A stretch of DNA of 64,000 nt from CALGYY01 sp963678485 (GCA_963678485.1 OY782882.1:186001-250000), one strand, 5' to 3'; positions 1-8,589 are shown, counted from the stretch's first letter. Numbers and translations are program-made. Notes: a model not told the origin generated them from the sequence alone.

Positions 1-684
1 AAGTTGCACTCCCTTTTTTCTTTTAGCAAACAATGTCAGAACAGTTTCATCAACGTAATTATCAACAAGAATAATTGACTTCTTGGCCTTACGTACCAGG
101 TCGGCGATAAAAACATAGGCATCAAAAACCTGCCCGTCAAAGAAAATTCCCTTCTCTGCCTTAATTTCATTGCTTTCTAGTGCCCGAAAAACACGTTCAA
201 ATTTTTCGTCGGATTCTATCTGCTTACGTTCCACTTTGTCGAGACGCTGGAAAATTGCAGCTTTATCAGCAATAAACTTTCTCATTTCAACAAAGGCCTG
301 CATAATCTGTATGCTCACCCTTACAGCAGTCTCGCTGTGCAGAACCGCCGAAAGCATGGCTACGCCCTGTTCGGTAAAAACATAGGGAAGATATTTGCGG
401 TGTTGGCCTCGGCCTTCGTTTAAGGTGCCATTTTGGAACCTTAAAGACTCATCCTTTTTTGAGGTGCCAATTTGGAACCTTAAATCACTCCATTCATTAT
501 CAGTAAGTTGGAACATAAAGGAATCAGGGAACCTATCAATATTTCTTTTAACAGCCCGATTGATCATTTTAGTCTCAACGGAGTACAATTCCGCCAGATG
601 GCTGTCAATCATAACCTGTGCCCCACGGACGGTAAATATCCGGTTCTCAATATCCAATTGTTTAATGATTTTATCTGAGGTCAT
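1..684 (-). CDS. ORF6N domain protein, 3' end outside window
   Basis: The bottom strand is open from an ATG at 684 to the window edge (228 codons, no stop). The N-terminus matches the phage-type ORF6N DNA-binding domain: it begins MTSDKIIKQLDIENRIFTVR, continues with VMIDSHLAELYSVETKMINR, and later has the typical YLPYVFTEQGVAML. After about residue 130 comes a charged helix, then a part reading FDAYVFIADLVRKAKKSIIL, which resembles a phospholipase-D-like start. The gene lies 22 nt after hsdM on the same strand, so it is probably within the restriction operon (hsdS and hsdR would lie beyond position 1). ORF6N proteins are common beside type I systems. Their role there is not established; DNA binding is the family expectation. 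Confidence 0.85.
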   Translation of the reverse strand, partial: MTSDKIIKQLDIENRIFTVRGAQVMIDSHLAELYSVETKMINRAVKRNIDRFPDSFMFQLTDNEWSDLRFQIGTSKKDESLRFQNGTLNEGRGQHRKYLPYVFTEQGVAMLSAVLHSETAVRVSIQIMQAFVEMRKFIADKAAIFQRLDKVERKQIESDEKFERVFRALESNEIKAEKGIFFDGQVFDAYVFIADLVRKAKKSIILVDNYVDETVLTLFAKRKKGVQL

Positions 685-706
685 ATTTTAATGTCTGACA
701 ATCCTT

Positions 707-2242
707 TTATATTTTAAACCCTATTTTAGAAAGATTATCCTTTATTGCCTGATCGAGTAATCTTGACTTCTCCATTTGTTCCTTCAAGGAGACGGTTAAC
801 TGATTCATCTTTTCAGAAAATTCCTGCCCGTCGTCTTCTGCTTCTTTAAACTCAATATACCTTCCAGGTGTAAGGATATGATTGTTCTTTCGTAATTCTT
901 CTATACTGGCTGATTTACAAAATCCGGGAACATCTTTATACTTCGTTTCCCAGTCTTTCCCTCTCCAATTATGGTAAGTGTCAGCTATTTTCTCAATATC
1001 TGTTTCAGTCAATTCTTTTTGTTTTCGGCTAATCATGGAGCCTAATTCTCGTGCATCAATAAACAGTATATGGTTACTTCGGTTACGAAACTTACTGTTT
1101 GTTTTGTTGCGGGATAAAAACCACAAGCAGGCCGGAATTTGTGTATTGTAGAATAATTGCGGTGGAAGAGATACCATGCAATCAATCTGATCATTTTCCA
1201 CTAACTCACGCCGGATTTGACCTTCCGTGGCTGTATCACTGCTCATGCTACCATTTGCCAGTACTATTCCAGCTGATCCATTAGGGGCAAGCTTGCTCAG
1301 GAAATGTTGCAGCCATGCGTAGTTAGCATTGCCACTTGGGGGAATGCCGTATTTCCATTTATGCGTTTCACCCGGATTAATATTATAGTCGCTTACGTTA
1401 AACGGAGGATTTGCAAGGATGTAATCCACTTTCAATTCCGGGAACTTATCGTTCATGAAAGTATCACCCAGTTCAATCTTCGCTTCAATTCCCCGAATGG
1501 CAAGGTTCATCTTCGCCAGCTTATAGGTGGTCGGATTACTTTCCTGCCCGTAAATAGAAATTTTTCCTTTCCTGTGTTCGTGCAATTCAATAAACCGTTC
1601 ACTCTGCACGAACATACCACCACTTCCGCAGCAACCATCGTACACTCGTTTTTCTGCTTCAGGTGCAAGAACAGCAACCAATAATTTTACAATACATGAT
1701 GGAGTGTAAAACTGTCCGCCTTTTTTACCTTCAGCGTCGGCAAACTGTCCGAGAAAGTATTCAAATACAAATCCTAAAACATCCTTCCCCTTATTGTTTC
1801 CGTTACTATTCAAAGCAATTGTACCAATAAGGTCAATAAGTTCACCCAAACGTTGCTTATCGAGTGCCGGTCTTGCATAATCTTTGGGCAAAACTCCTTT
1901 GAGCGAAGGATTGTCTTTTTCGATAGCATCCATCGCATCGTCGATATCCTTTCCGATTGTTGGCAATTTAGCACGGCCCTGCAAATAACTCCATCGTGAT
2001 GAAGGTGGAACGTAAAAAACAGATTCGGAAAGGCAGATGTCCTTAACTCCGGCGGTATCCTTTTCCCATGATTCACCAATTTCTTCAACAAAATGATGAA
2101 CAATATCATCGAAGGCATCAGAGATGTACTTCAAAAAAATCAATCCCAACACTACATGCTTATATTCGGCAGCATCCATGTTGTTTCGGAGCTTGTCAGC
2201 AGTACTCCAAAGCTTCTTTTCCAGTTCGTTTCTGTTGGTCAT
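707..2242 (-). CDS. hsdM: Type I restriction-modification DNA methyltransferase HsdM
   Basis: Adenine-specific N6 methyltransferase subunit of a type I restriction-modification enzyme, working with HsdS for target recognition. The protein starts with the usual HsdM helical domain (NELEKKLWSTADKLRNNMDA). It then has FYTPSCIVKLL near residue 180, an AdoMet motif I variant DGCCGSGGMF near 206 (usually DPACGSGG) and catalytic motif IV ANPPF near 279. I chose ATG 2242 because homologues begin near NELEKKLW; an upstream in-frame ATG at 2290 would add 16 residues. The length of about 511 aa is normal. It is the first gene of an operon continuing into the ORF6N gene and out of the window. The CC in motif I is unusual but keeps the GxG loop. 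Confidence 0.93.
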   Translation of the reverse strand: MTNRNELEKKLWSTADKLRNNMDAAEYKHVVLGLIFLKYISDAFDDIVHHFVEEIGESWEKDTAGVKDICLSESVFYVPPSSRWSYLQGRAKLPTIGKDIDDAMDAIEKDNPSLKGVLPKDYARPALDKQRLGELIDLIGTIALNSNGNNKGKDVLGFVFEYFLGQFADAEGKKGGQFYTPSCIVKLLVAVLAPEAEKRVYDGCCGSGGMFVQSERFIELHEHRKGKISIYGQESNPTTYKLAKMNLAIRGIEAKIELGDTFMNDKFPELKVDYILANPPFNVSDYNINPGETHKWKYGIPPSGNANYAWLQHFLSKLAPNGSAGIVLANGSMSSDTATEGQIRRELVENDQIDCMVSLPPQLFYNTQIPACLWFLSRNKTNSKFRNRSNHILFIDARELGSMISRKQKELTETDIEKIADTYHNWRGKDWETKYKDVPGFCKSASIEELRKNNHILTPGRYIEFKEAEDDGQEFSEKMNQLTVSLKEQMEKSRLLDQAIKDNLSKIGFKI

Positions 2243-2485
2243 AAGGTCCTGCATGTACTCAATTAATAGCCAATTACTCGCAAAATTCAAAAATTTGAAT
2301 TAAGTGTCCTTCAAAAGTATACGTTTTAATTTTATTAACTGCATTTTTCTACTGAATTTTACTAAATCCTCAAATAGTTACTCGTAATGCACTCAGTAAT
2401 TACTTCGATTGCACTTCAAATTCACTTTGATTATTTTTTCTGTATAAAAAAAATGTGATCTTTTTGCTTAAAACACACTTTTATC

Positions 2486-2638
2486 CTACCCATCTTACCC
2501 TTGATCTTGCCATTCCTTATCCAATAAGCAAAAGAAAGCGGGTAGGATCATTATTCTTCCTACCCGCCAAAAACCATCTTACCCACCCTGAATAACTTAT
2601 TCCTGCTGCATTTGCTGTATTTGTGGTAAGATGGGTAA
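2486..2638. repeat. Cluster of YTACCC hexamers in both orientations
   Basis: The hsdM-primase gap (2243-2652) has no gene. Its right half holds about seven copies of CTACCC or TTACCC, or their complements, in some 150 bp. They include CCATCTTACC at 2490-2499 and 2574-2583 and its complement GGTAAGATGG at 2625-2634. Iterated short sites beside a primase-helicase gene resemble an origin or operator. The left part (2243-2480) is AT-rich with nothing I recognise. Confidence 0.4.
2538..2567 (-). terminator. Hairpin downstream of the primase-helicase gene
   Basis: GCGGGTAGGA at 2538-2547 pairs perfectly with TCCTACCCGC at 2558-2567 around a 10-nt loop, about 85 nt after the stop of the bottom-strand VirE-like gene. 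A short T-rich tract follows on that strand. It may be a terminator, but the stem also contains the YTACCC hexamer of this region and could instead be a protein-binding site. Confidence 0.45.
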
Positions 2639-2652
2639 CATAAAATTTGCTT

Positions 2653-4695
2653 TTAAGGTATTTTTTCACAGATATAGTATCCGTAAATACGGTTTGGACC
2701 AGCTTTGTCCCGGGCAAAGCCCAACAACTTTAATGATTTACCAATTTGCACTGCACTCAATCTGACTTTATTATCGGTTTTTTCGGCAAGATGGATTAAA
2801 ATCTCAGTCGCTGTCATAAACCGGTTGTGTTTTTCTTCGGTAGCTGGCTCCAGATATTTTTCAATCAGCTCTTTTTCCGAAGTCACGATATGGAACTGTC
2901 TATTGTACTCTTCATTTTCTATGATTTCTTCCCTGGTAAGGTCACACACAAAGCCATTCTTGAATAAATACCATGCTTGGGAGTAAACCAGATCAATATC
3001 CACCTTGTCTTTGTACGTCCAATCTATCTCCTCAATCACAAAGCAAAGCCAGCGAACGCTGCCGCTTTCGTCATTCAGGAACTCAGTCTGGTTTGTAGAA
3101 CCGATAAAACTGGCCCTGCGGGGAATAATCGAGTTCCGGCGGTCATAAGGAAGACGGTCATTGATCTTGTCTTTTGAGAAAAGACTTTTGAGTGCATTAA
3201 TTTCAACCCGGGAGAGGGTGGAGAGTTCATCAAGATTGATGATAAGGTTTGTGGTAAGCAGAATCCGGCTGTCCTTGTCCACGGAAAGGTTTTCCGCAAT
3301 GTAATTCTTCAACCTAAAAGGGCAGAGAAAACGGCAGAAAGTTGATTTTCCGCTGTTCTGCTGGTCATGCACCAGGATAAAGGCTTGTTTGTTGAAATAA
3401 TCATCAACCAGGGCGCACTTGATTGTTCGGATCAGCCACTTTTTGAAATGCTTGTCAAAACGGCTGCGCTCTTCGCTACGCACCTTGACAAAACTTGCCA
3501 GAAATTGAATGTGATCTGTCTGTTGATCCCATTCAGGCAAGCTGTCAAAATACTCCAGGAAGGGGTTGTAATGGCTCACAAAGTCAGATTTCAGGAAAGC
3601 AACCAGGTTATTCAGGCTTAGGTTCAATCCATCCAGCTGCATTCTTATAAAGATGCTGTTCTCATTCAGCGGCTGGTAATCTTCACTACCTTTCTCCCGG
3701 TACTCAAACTGTGTGGATACTTCATTGTAGCGGATCTCGTAGTGCTTCTCCAAATAGCGTTTGGCCATGTGGAACTTGTTGGTCGCAATCTTCGGCTTTT
3801 TCTCTTCTTTCTTTTCCTCTGGCTTATTCCCGAACATTTCAGGGTACTTCTTTTCGACCGGCGAAATGTCAATACCGTGACTTTTAGCCATAAAGAACAG
3901 CGTGCGGATACTGATGCCGGAACCGGTGCTTTGCAAGCATTTAGTGTATTGATCGTTGCAGATTTCGGTGTTGTAATCCATGTTAAAGCGGCTGAGCTTA
4001 TGAAAATAACCCCTTCCGCATTCTCCCAGGGCATCACACAGGGCAAAGCCGATGTTTCGCCAGGTGGCATAATCGCTGGTCATGTCCAGTTTGGCGTTCT
4101 CGATTTGTTCGACTACCTTTTGTATATCCTTTTCAAGAGATAGATTGGTATTCACAGGAAAGGGCTTGGAATCAATGTTCAAAAGGGCTTCGGGATCAAA
4201 GGATAAAAAGCACAAGCGGGAAACATCACGCCCGCTTTTGTCAACGGGCACGCCAAGGATACTTTCATAATGCGCTTTTACCTGGGTAAAGGCTGCGGAA
4301 TGGTGCTCTCTGCCGGTGCTCACTTTCACAAGGATTTTCAGTCCGTTTCCGCCGGGGCTGATAAACATAGCAAAGGTGTACTTTTCCGAACCTGCTTTTT
4401 CTTTTGCTTGTTCCAGCTCAGGGGCAGTGAGCTTATCAATATCCAGGATCAGAATCCCGGAGTACGATTCCAGTGTTTCGATTTTCCGGCCCTGGGAAAA
4501 AGTCCCGCATGGAGTAAAAGCGGGCAAAGACTTTTTCTTTTCGGTGTATTCTTTCTTTTTCCCATCGGCCAGCAGTTGCCGGAGCAGTTCCACCTGATTG
4601 CGGTACACACCTGATCGAATGCGCCCGATCACGTCTTCTACCGGAAGATTCTCCAGGGCTTCGTTGAAGTTTTTGAAAATGCTTACTTCTTTCAT
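2653..4695 (-). CDS. VirE/VapE-type primase-helicase of a mobile element
   Basis: A 680-residue protein with the architecture found on Bacteroidota islands and prophages. It has a BT4734-like N-terminal region (about 45-165, with GILILDIDKL and FISPGGNGLKILVKV), a PriCT-2-like region (about 190-265, YATWRNIGFALCDALG), and a VirE P-loop ATPase domain. The P-loop is DQQNSGKSTFCRFL near 448 and the Walker B-like strand is LIINLDELS near 487. The expected role is priming and unwinding DNA during replication of an integrated element. The next gene upstream is an excisionase-like HTH protein, 11 nt away, so the two are probably co-transcribed. No integrase is visible in the window, so the element is either truncated or extends outside. 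Confidence 0.85.
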   Translation of the reverse strand: MKEVSIFKNFNEALENLPVEDVIGRIRSGVYRNQVELLRQLLADGKKKEYTEKKKSLPAFTPCGTFSQGRKIETLESYSGILILDIDKLTAPELEQAKEKAGSEKYTFAMFISPGGNGLKILVKVSTGREHHSAAFTQVKAHYESILGVPVDKSGRDVSRLCFLSFDPEALLNIDSKPFPVNTNLSLEKDIQKVVEQIENAKLDMTSDYATWRNIGFALCDALGECGRGYFHKLSRFNMDYNTEICNDQYTKCLQSTGSGISIRTLFFMAKSHGIDISPVEKKYPEMFGNKPEEKKEEKKPKIATNKFHMAKRYLEKHYEIRYNEVSTQFEYREKGSEDYQPLNENSIFIRMQLDGLNLSLNNLVAFLKSDFVSHYNPFLEYFDSLPEWDQQTDHIQFLASFVKVRSEERSRFDKHFKKWLIRTIKCALVDDYFNKQAFILVHDQQNSGKSTFCRFLCPFRLKNYIAENLSVDKDSRILLTTNLIINLDELSTLSRVEINALKSLFSKDKINDRLPYDRRNSIIPRRASFIGSTNQTEFLNDESGSVRWLCFVIEEIDWTYKDKVDIDLVYSQAWYLFKNGFVCDLTREEIIENEEYNRQFHIVTSEKELIEKYLEPATEEKHNRFMTATEILIHLAEKTDNKVRLSAVQIGKSLKLLGFARDKAGPNRIYGYYICEKIP

Positions 4696-4706
4696 TTTAG
4701 TCCTCC

Positions 4707-4997
4707 TTAAAAGCCTTTAAGATCGTTGAGTAACTTATTGAATAATTTTTCAATGTCAGCGGCCCTGTAATAGTACCTGTGACCAATCGCTGTATAGGGA
4801 ATCTTTCTTTCGTCACGGTAGGTTTGCAGGGTACGCTTGCAACAATCCAGTACTTTACATGCTTCTTCATTGGTCAGCCAGCGCTCTGAAAGAGGGTAGT
4901 TGGCTTTGTTCACAATTTCAGCAAACCTGCTTTCCAGGTTGTTTATTCGTTCTATGATAGCCCTGAAGGCATCACATTCAATAGTGATAACATCCAT
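4707..4997 (-). CDS. Small helix-turn-helix protein, excisionase/MerR-like
   Basis: A 96-residue protein. The C-terminal half is the HTH_17 fold: WLTNEEACKVLDCCKRTLQT, followed by a basic wing (YRDERKIPYTAIGHRYYYRAADIEKL). The N-terminus is a short coiled segment (FRAIIERINNLESRF). Such proteins sit directly before VirE-like primases on Bacteroidota mobile elements and act as excision factors or as transcription factors of the element. The start ATG is followed by a clean frame; an AT-rich promoter region of about 150 bp lies upstream. DNA binding is well supported; whether it acts in excision or regulation is not decided by the sequence. Confidence 0.85.
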   Translation of the reverse strand: MDVITIECDAFRAIIERINNLESRFAEIVNKANYPLSERWLTNEEACKVLDCCKRTLQTYRDERKIPYTAIGHRYYYRAADIEKLFNKLLNDLKGF

Positions 4998-5073
4998 ATT
5001 TTTTTTGGTATTAAAAGTTTGACAATCGGTTAATGGTTCGTTGCAACTAAAACCGATGCAATAATACAGGCGG

Positions 5074-5126
5074 AAAAAAAGTCTTTTGGTCTTAAAAAGG
5101 TCTCAGGGCTAAAAAAAGACTTTTTT
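5074..5126. repeat. AAAAAGTCTT / AAGACTTTTT boxes between element genes
   Basis: AAAAAAAGTCTTTT at 5074-5087 and AAAAAAAGACTTTTTT at 5111-5126 lie in the gap between the HTH gene and the next gene upstream. The second is nearly its own complement. The same core recurs at about 4496, 4527, 5458, 5475 and 5543 inside the flanking genes, partly as Lys-Lys-Ser codons. It could be an operator for the HTH protein or a terminator for the gene ending at 5153. Confidence 0.3.
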
Positions 5127-5152
5127 GCCTGTTTTTGAAGTGAAAAATGGAG

Positions 5153-6271
5153 CTATTCCTTATCTGGCTTGGAAATGATGCCCTTGACATCAATCTTTTT
5201 CGGGCTTTTCGGCTTAATCCGCTTATCGGTACGATAGGATTTCAGGTTGGTATTGACAGTGTGATAGCTGAACCTCTTGCTGTCCTTGTCAACAAAGAAC
5301 TCCATGATGAGTTCACGGAGATTCTCGGGTGACGTCTCCAAAATGGGTTTGCCGGATACCTTGATTTCTTCGGTCAACTGGATGAACAGATCCATCAAAA
5401 CATTAGCCTGGCCGTTCCATTTAGCAGGGTGATAGCCTTGTGTTCCACGTTCCTGTTGCAAAGACTTTTTTTCAGAAAAAGTCTCGGAGCCACTGTCGCA
5501 GGGTTCCTCCACGTTGCCGTCGTGCGTCTCTGATTTCTGTAAGTAAGACTTTTTTATGTATGAGCAATAACCCGATCCATTCATGTTAAAGAGCACCTTC
5601 AATCTGCCGAGTGCGATACTGCTGAATAATTCAGACTTGAGCTGATCCTGATTGTCCGGTGGTAAAATAAGAAACTGCTTGAACATCTTCTGATAAAACA
5701 AGATGGTGCGAATGATGATTATACTGAAAGCCATCAAAATGTAAATATCGTCCCTATGGTGATTATCATTAAGCAAAACCTTTACATCATAAAAAAGTTT
5801 TTTGAGCTTGGCAATATGTTTTTCTGCATACACTGACAATTCCTTGCGGCTTTCCGTTATTTCAAGCTTTTTTTCAGCCCGGATTTTCAATCGCTCAAAC
5901 TCATCCAGGATCATTTCAAGGAAAATATTTGTTTTAAATGAAGTGTAATATGGTATGTCCAAAACCTCATGTCCTTCATAGACTTTCCTTGGTATGACAA
6001 CTATACCGGTTTTGCCGCCGGGCAGAGCTTTCTGAGTTATATCAAAGTCGGAAACATCCTTAAATCCAAAGGCCAGGAAATCCGTATCTGAAATAAAAGC
6101 TTCAGCATCCTCATTCGGGCCGAGCGTGGCCACGGTTTGCGTCTGGGCTTCCAATAAAATGTTTTTCAATTCCAGGGAATCTGAATATCTGGGAAGGAAT
6201 GGCCGGAATCGGCCTTTTAGAATCTCTTCAAAGAGATGTACGTGCATAGTTTGAGTTACCGTCCTTGTCAT
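5153..6271 (-). CDS. Unknown mobile-element protein (372 aa)
   Basis: I do not recognise a catalytic motif. The protein is soluble except for one hydrophobic stretch near residues 180-195 (MAFSIIIIRTILFYQKMF). It has a charged helical middle (FERLKIRAEKKLEITESRKE) and a basic C-terminus ending RTDKRIKPKSPKKIDVKG. The C-terminal part (LMDLFIQLTEEIKVSG ... YHTVNTNLKSY) has the size and character of the RteC-like proteins that accompany excision genes on Bacteroidota elements, but the similarity is too vague for me to name it. It is oriented with the HTH and primase genes and is probably part of the same element. The coding frame is clean and of normal composition. Confidence 0.7.
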   Translation of the reverse strand: MTRTVTQTMHVHLFEEILKGRFRPFLPRYSDSLELKNILLEAQTQTVATLGPNEDAEAFISDTDFLAFGFKDVSDFDITQKALPGGKTGIVVIPRKVYEGHEVLDIPYYTSFKTNIFLEMILDEFERLKIRAEKKLEITESRKELSVYAEKHIAKLKKLFYDVKVLLNDNHHRDDIYILMAFSIIIIRTILFYQKMFKQFLILPPDNQDQLKSELFSSIALGRLKVLFNMNGSGYCSYIKKSYLQKSETHDGNVEEPCDSGSETFSEKKSLQQERGTQGYHPAKWNGQANVLMDLFIQLTEEIKVSGKPILETSPENLRELIMEFFVDKDSKRFSYHTVNTNLKSYRTDKRIKPKSPKKIDVKGIISKPDKE

Positions 6272-6571
6272 AAAACGTCCTTTTTAATGTGGCAAAAATG
6301 CGAAAGGGATGTACAAAAATACTACGAGAAATTCTGATTTTCATATTTGTTGATAAATATTCTTAATCCTGAAAATGAAGTCGTTAATGGCGGCTCAGGA
6401 GAATATAGCCCAGATGGTTTTGACATTGAACATAGCCACGAAAAAAATAATTTCTTTTTGAGAACCAATTTGAAACAATTCTCAGGATTGACCGGGAGCC
6501 AAAGTTGAAATTATACGAATCCTTTCTTAAAGTTTGTATTATTTTAGACTGACAAATCTTGTATTTTCCAA
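6272..6571. other. Intergenic DNA with a possible gene remnant
   Basis: No intact gene. On the top strand 6341-6508 is open and protein-like (ILNPENEVVNGGSGEY, then PDGFDIEHSHEKNNFFLRTN) and ends in TGA at 6506-6508, but it has no convincing start codon. It may be the 3' end of a decayed gene at the edge of the mobile region. Otherwise the region is AT-rich. Confidence 0.25.
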
Positions 6572-6600
6572 ATTTCATCCAGAATCATTGTGTACTTTTA
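6572..6600 (+). promoter_or_regulatory. Promoter with the shared regulon box, copy 1
   Basis: ATTTCATCCAGAAT (6572-6585) is followed after exactly 7 nt by the -7-like box TACTTTTA (6593-6600), 4 nt before the ATG of the response regulator. The box is an imperfect version of the ATTCT-TTCC-AGAAT inverted repeat at 8561 and 9461. The close -7 box suggests a leaderless transcript and autoregulation. Confidence 0.6.
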
Positions 6601-6604
6601 GGGC

Positions 6605-7282
6605 ATGAAACTACTTGTAATTGAGGATGAAATCGTTTTGGCTAATAATATCCGTGATTTTCTTATAGGTGAAGGTTATCTCTGTCAGCTAGTAGATAAT
6701 TTTGAAGCAGGAATTGAAAAAGTTTCCCTTTATCAGTATGATTGTGTGCTTATCGATATCACATTGCCCGGTGGCAGCGGCCTGCAAATTGTCGAAAGGT
6801 TAAAACAAATTAGTTCTTCAACTGGTATCATAATAATCTCTGCAAAAAACTCTTTGAATGACAAGATGACTGGGCTTGATTTGGGAGCAGATGATTACCT
6901 TACAAAACCATTTCATATTGCCGAATTGAATTCGAGGATCAAATCTGTGATAAGAAGAAGAAATTTTGAAGGACAGATAGATATTGTTTTTGAAGAAATC
7001 AAAATAATCCTTGAGCAAAAAGCAGTATATATCGGTGAAATGGAGATTAGGCTAACAAGAAAGGAATATGATCTGCTGCTTTTTTTTATCATGAATAAAA
7101 TGCGTGTACTTACAAGGGAATCTATTGCAGAGCATCTTTATGGCGATGATGCTGATACGGCTGATTCTTTTGATTTTTTATATTCTCAAGTTAAAAACCT
7201 TCGGAAAAAGATTGAAGATGCTGGTGGAATTGATTACATTCACACAGTTTATGGCATTGGTTATAAATTCGGGTCATTATGA
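6605..7282 (+). CDS. OmpR-family response regulator
   Basis: Cytoplasmic transcription factor of a two-component system. The receiver domain (1-115) has the acidic pocket E7/D8, phospho-acceptor D51 (VLIDITLPGG), and the conserved Lys in YLTKPF. The C-terminal winged helix (about 130-225) has LTRKEYDLLLFF and ends IHTVYGIGYKF, as in OmpR/PhoB proteins. The length of 225 aa is typical. The stop overlaps the kinase start by 4 nt (ATGA), so the two are translationally coupled. The upstream box is shared with the two following genes, which suggests this protein binds all three promoters. Signal and targets are not known; the linked PepSY-like lipoprotein and membrane protein suggest an envelope or metal signal. 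Confidence 0.95.
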   Translation: MKLLVIEDEIVLANNIRDFLIGEGYLCQLVDNFEAGIEKVSLYQYDCVLIDITLPGGSGLQIVERLKQISSSTGIIIISAKNSLNDKMTGLDLGADDYLTKPFHIAELNSRIKSVIRRRNFEGQIDIVFEEIKIILEQKAVYIGEMEIRLTRKEYDLLLFFIMNKMRVLTRESIAEHLYGDDADTADSFDFLYSQVKNLRKKIEDAGGIDYIHTVYGIGYKFGSL

Positions 7283-8526
7283 AGTTACTCACTAAGACTG
7301 CACTGATATACATAACTGTCACACTTTTGCTTTTTTTTGGAGGTGGAGTTGTTTTTTATTTTCAGATGAAAAGCATTGTAGAGGAGGATGTGGTAGAAAA
7401 TCTTCTCGCTGATAAACAAAAAGTTCAGGAATATTATTTAATTCATGGCTCTTTGCCAAAAAACCAATTGCTGTTCAGGGGGCAGATAGACACTACAAAT
7501 CTGAAACTTTCAGGTGATTTGATTCATGATACTTTACTTTTCAGTAAATCAGAACAGGAATTTCTGGAATACAAGGTCATTGCGTTCCCATTAACAAAGG
7601 GCAGTACAACAACAAATGTTATGCTGAGTATCCCGTCTTTTGAATCTGACGACATTGTTGAAGGAATAGGAGTTTCATTACTTATTATTGCTGTCTTACT
7701 TATAATAATTCTGTTAATTGTTAACGGGATATTTTCTTATAGAATGTGGAAACCGTTTTTTCACACTATTGGTGAAATCAAGCAATATGACATGAATGAG
7801 CATCAATCTCTTAATCTCAAGAAGGTAAAAATAAAAGAATTTGCCATCCTGAATGAAGTGATAAAAGAGATGACTGAAAAGATAAGAAAAAACTATTTAC
7901 AACTCCATGCTTTTACTGAAAACGCTTCGCATGAAATGCAAACCCCACTTTCATCATTATTGATTGATGCTGAATTAATGATGCAAAAAACCAATCTACC
8001 CGATGATCTCATGGTTCGTGTGCAAAATATGTATAATACGGCTTTGCGATTGAGCAAAATAAATGAAACACTACTTCTGCTTGCCAAGATTGAGAATGAT
8101 CAATTCCCGAAATCAAATATTGATCTCAGGGAAATTATTAGGGAGAAACTCAACAATCAGCAGGAAATCACACAATATAAAAAAATTGAAGTAAGTATCG
8201 ATGCCCAGGATCCTTTGTTTATCATGATGAATCAAAACCTTGCAGAGATTTTTATAGGAAACTTGGTTTCAAATGCAATACGACATAATATTGAAAACGG
8301 GCAAATTCAAATTCATGTTGATCATAAAGGATTTGAGATCACAAATACAGGCAAACCTCTAATGGTTATGACGGATGAACTTTTTGAGCGTTTCAAAAAA
8401 AATGATCAGTCTTCAAAATCGCTTGGACTGGGTCTGGCGATTGTCAAGCAAATTGCGGATCTGTATAAAATAAAGGTCCGTTATTCTTATTTCGAACAGA
8501 AACACACAGTTACTATAATCCTGTAA
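7279..8526 (+). CDS. Sensor histidine kinase, HisKA type
   Basis: Membrane sensor kinase partner of the preceding regulator. It has two transmembrane helices (about 7-28 and 133-156) enclosing a periplasmic sensor of some 100 residues with no recognised fold. A linker follows, then the dimerisation domain with the phospho-acceptor H218 in ASHEMQTPLSSLL, the N-box NLVSNAIRHN, and the G2 box SLGLGLAIVKQI. The usual ELRTP motif reads EMQTP here. The C-terminus ends just after the ATPase domain (HTVTIIL), so it is a compact kinase. It overlaps the regulator gene by 4 nt. The downstream gene starts 110 nt later with its own promoter. Confidence 0.95.
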   Translation: MKLLTKTALIYITVTLLLFFGGGVVFYFQMKSIVEEDVVENLLADKQKVQEYYLIHGSLPKNQLLFRGQIDTTNLKLSGDLIHDTLLFSKSEQEFLEYKVIAFPLTKGSTTTNVMLSIPSFESDDIVEGIGVSLLIIAVLLIIILLIVNGIFSYRMWKPFFHTIGEIKQYDMNEHQSLNLKKVKIKEFAILNEVIKEMTEKIRKNYLQLHAFTENASHEMQTPLSSLLIDAELMMQKTNLPDDLMVRVQNMYNTALRLSKINETLLLLAKIENDQFPKSNIDLREIIREKLNNQQEITQYKKIEVSIDAQDPLFIMMNQNLAEIFIGNLVSNAIRHNIENGQIQIHVDHKGFEITNTGKPLMVMTDELFERFKKNDQSSKSLGLGLAIVKQIADLYKIKVRYSYFEQKHTVTIIL

Positions 8527-8560
8527 GCGCTTTCGCATATTCAAAATACTGATAATCCTA

Positions 8561-8589
8561 ATTCTTTCCAGAATCAGGTAATATTTTTG
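8561..8589 (+). promoter_or_regulatory. Promoter with the shared regulon box, copy 2
   Basis: A perfect inverted repeat, ATTCTTTCCAGAAT (8561-8574), lies exactly 7 nt before a consensus -7 box TATTTTTG (8582-8589). The spacing is the same as at 6572 and 9461. It drives the membrane-protein gene at 8639, leaving a leader of about 45 nt. Confidence 0.65.

Noticed and set aside
170..691. Two top-strand reading frames at the left edge
   Set aside because: They are antisense to the ORF6N gene, which has a clear domain match on the bottom strand.
1099..1684. Top-strand frames inside hsdM
   Set aside because: Antisense shadows of a gene with all methyltransferase motifs.
3666..4070. A 134-aa basic frame on the bottom strand within the primase gene
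   Set aside because: It lies in another frame of a gene with clear PriCT and VirE motifs, and its Arg/Ser-rich content is typical of a shadow.
6384..6578. A 64-aa bottom-strand frame before the response regulator
   Set aside because: No family pattern, and it would overlap the regulator's promoter; the opposite strand looks more protein-like.
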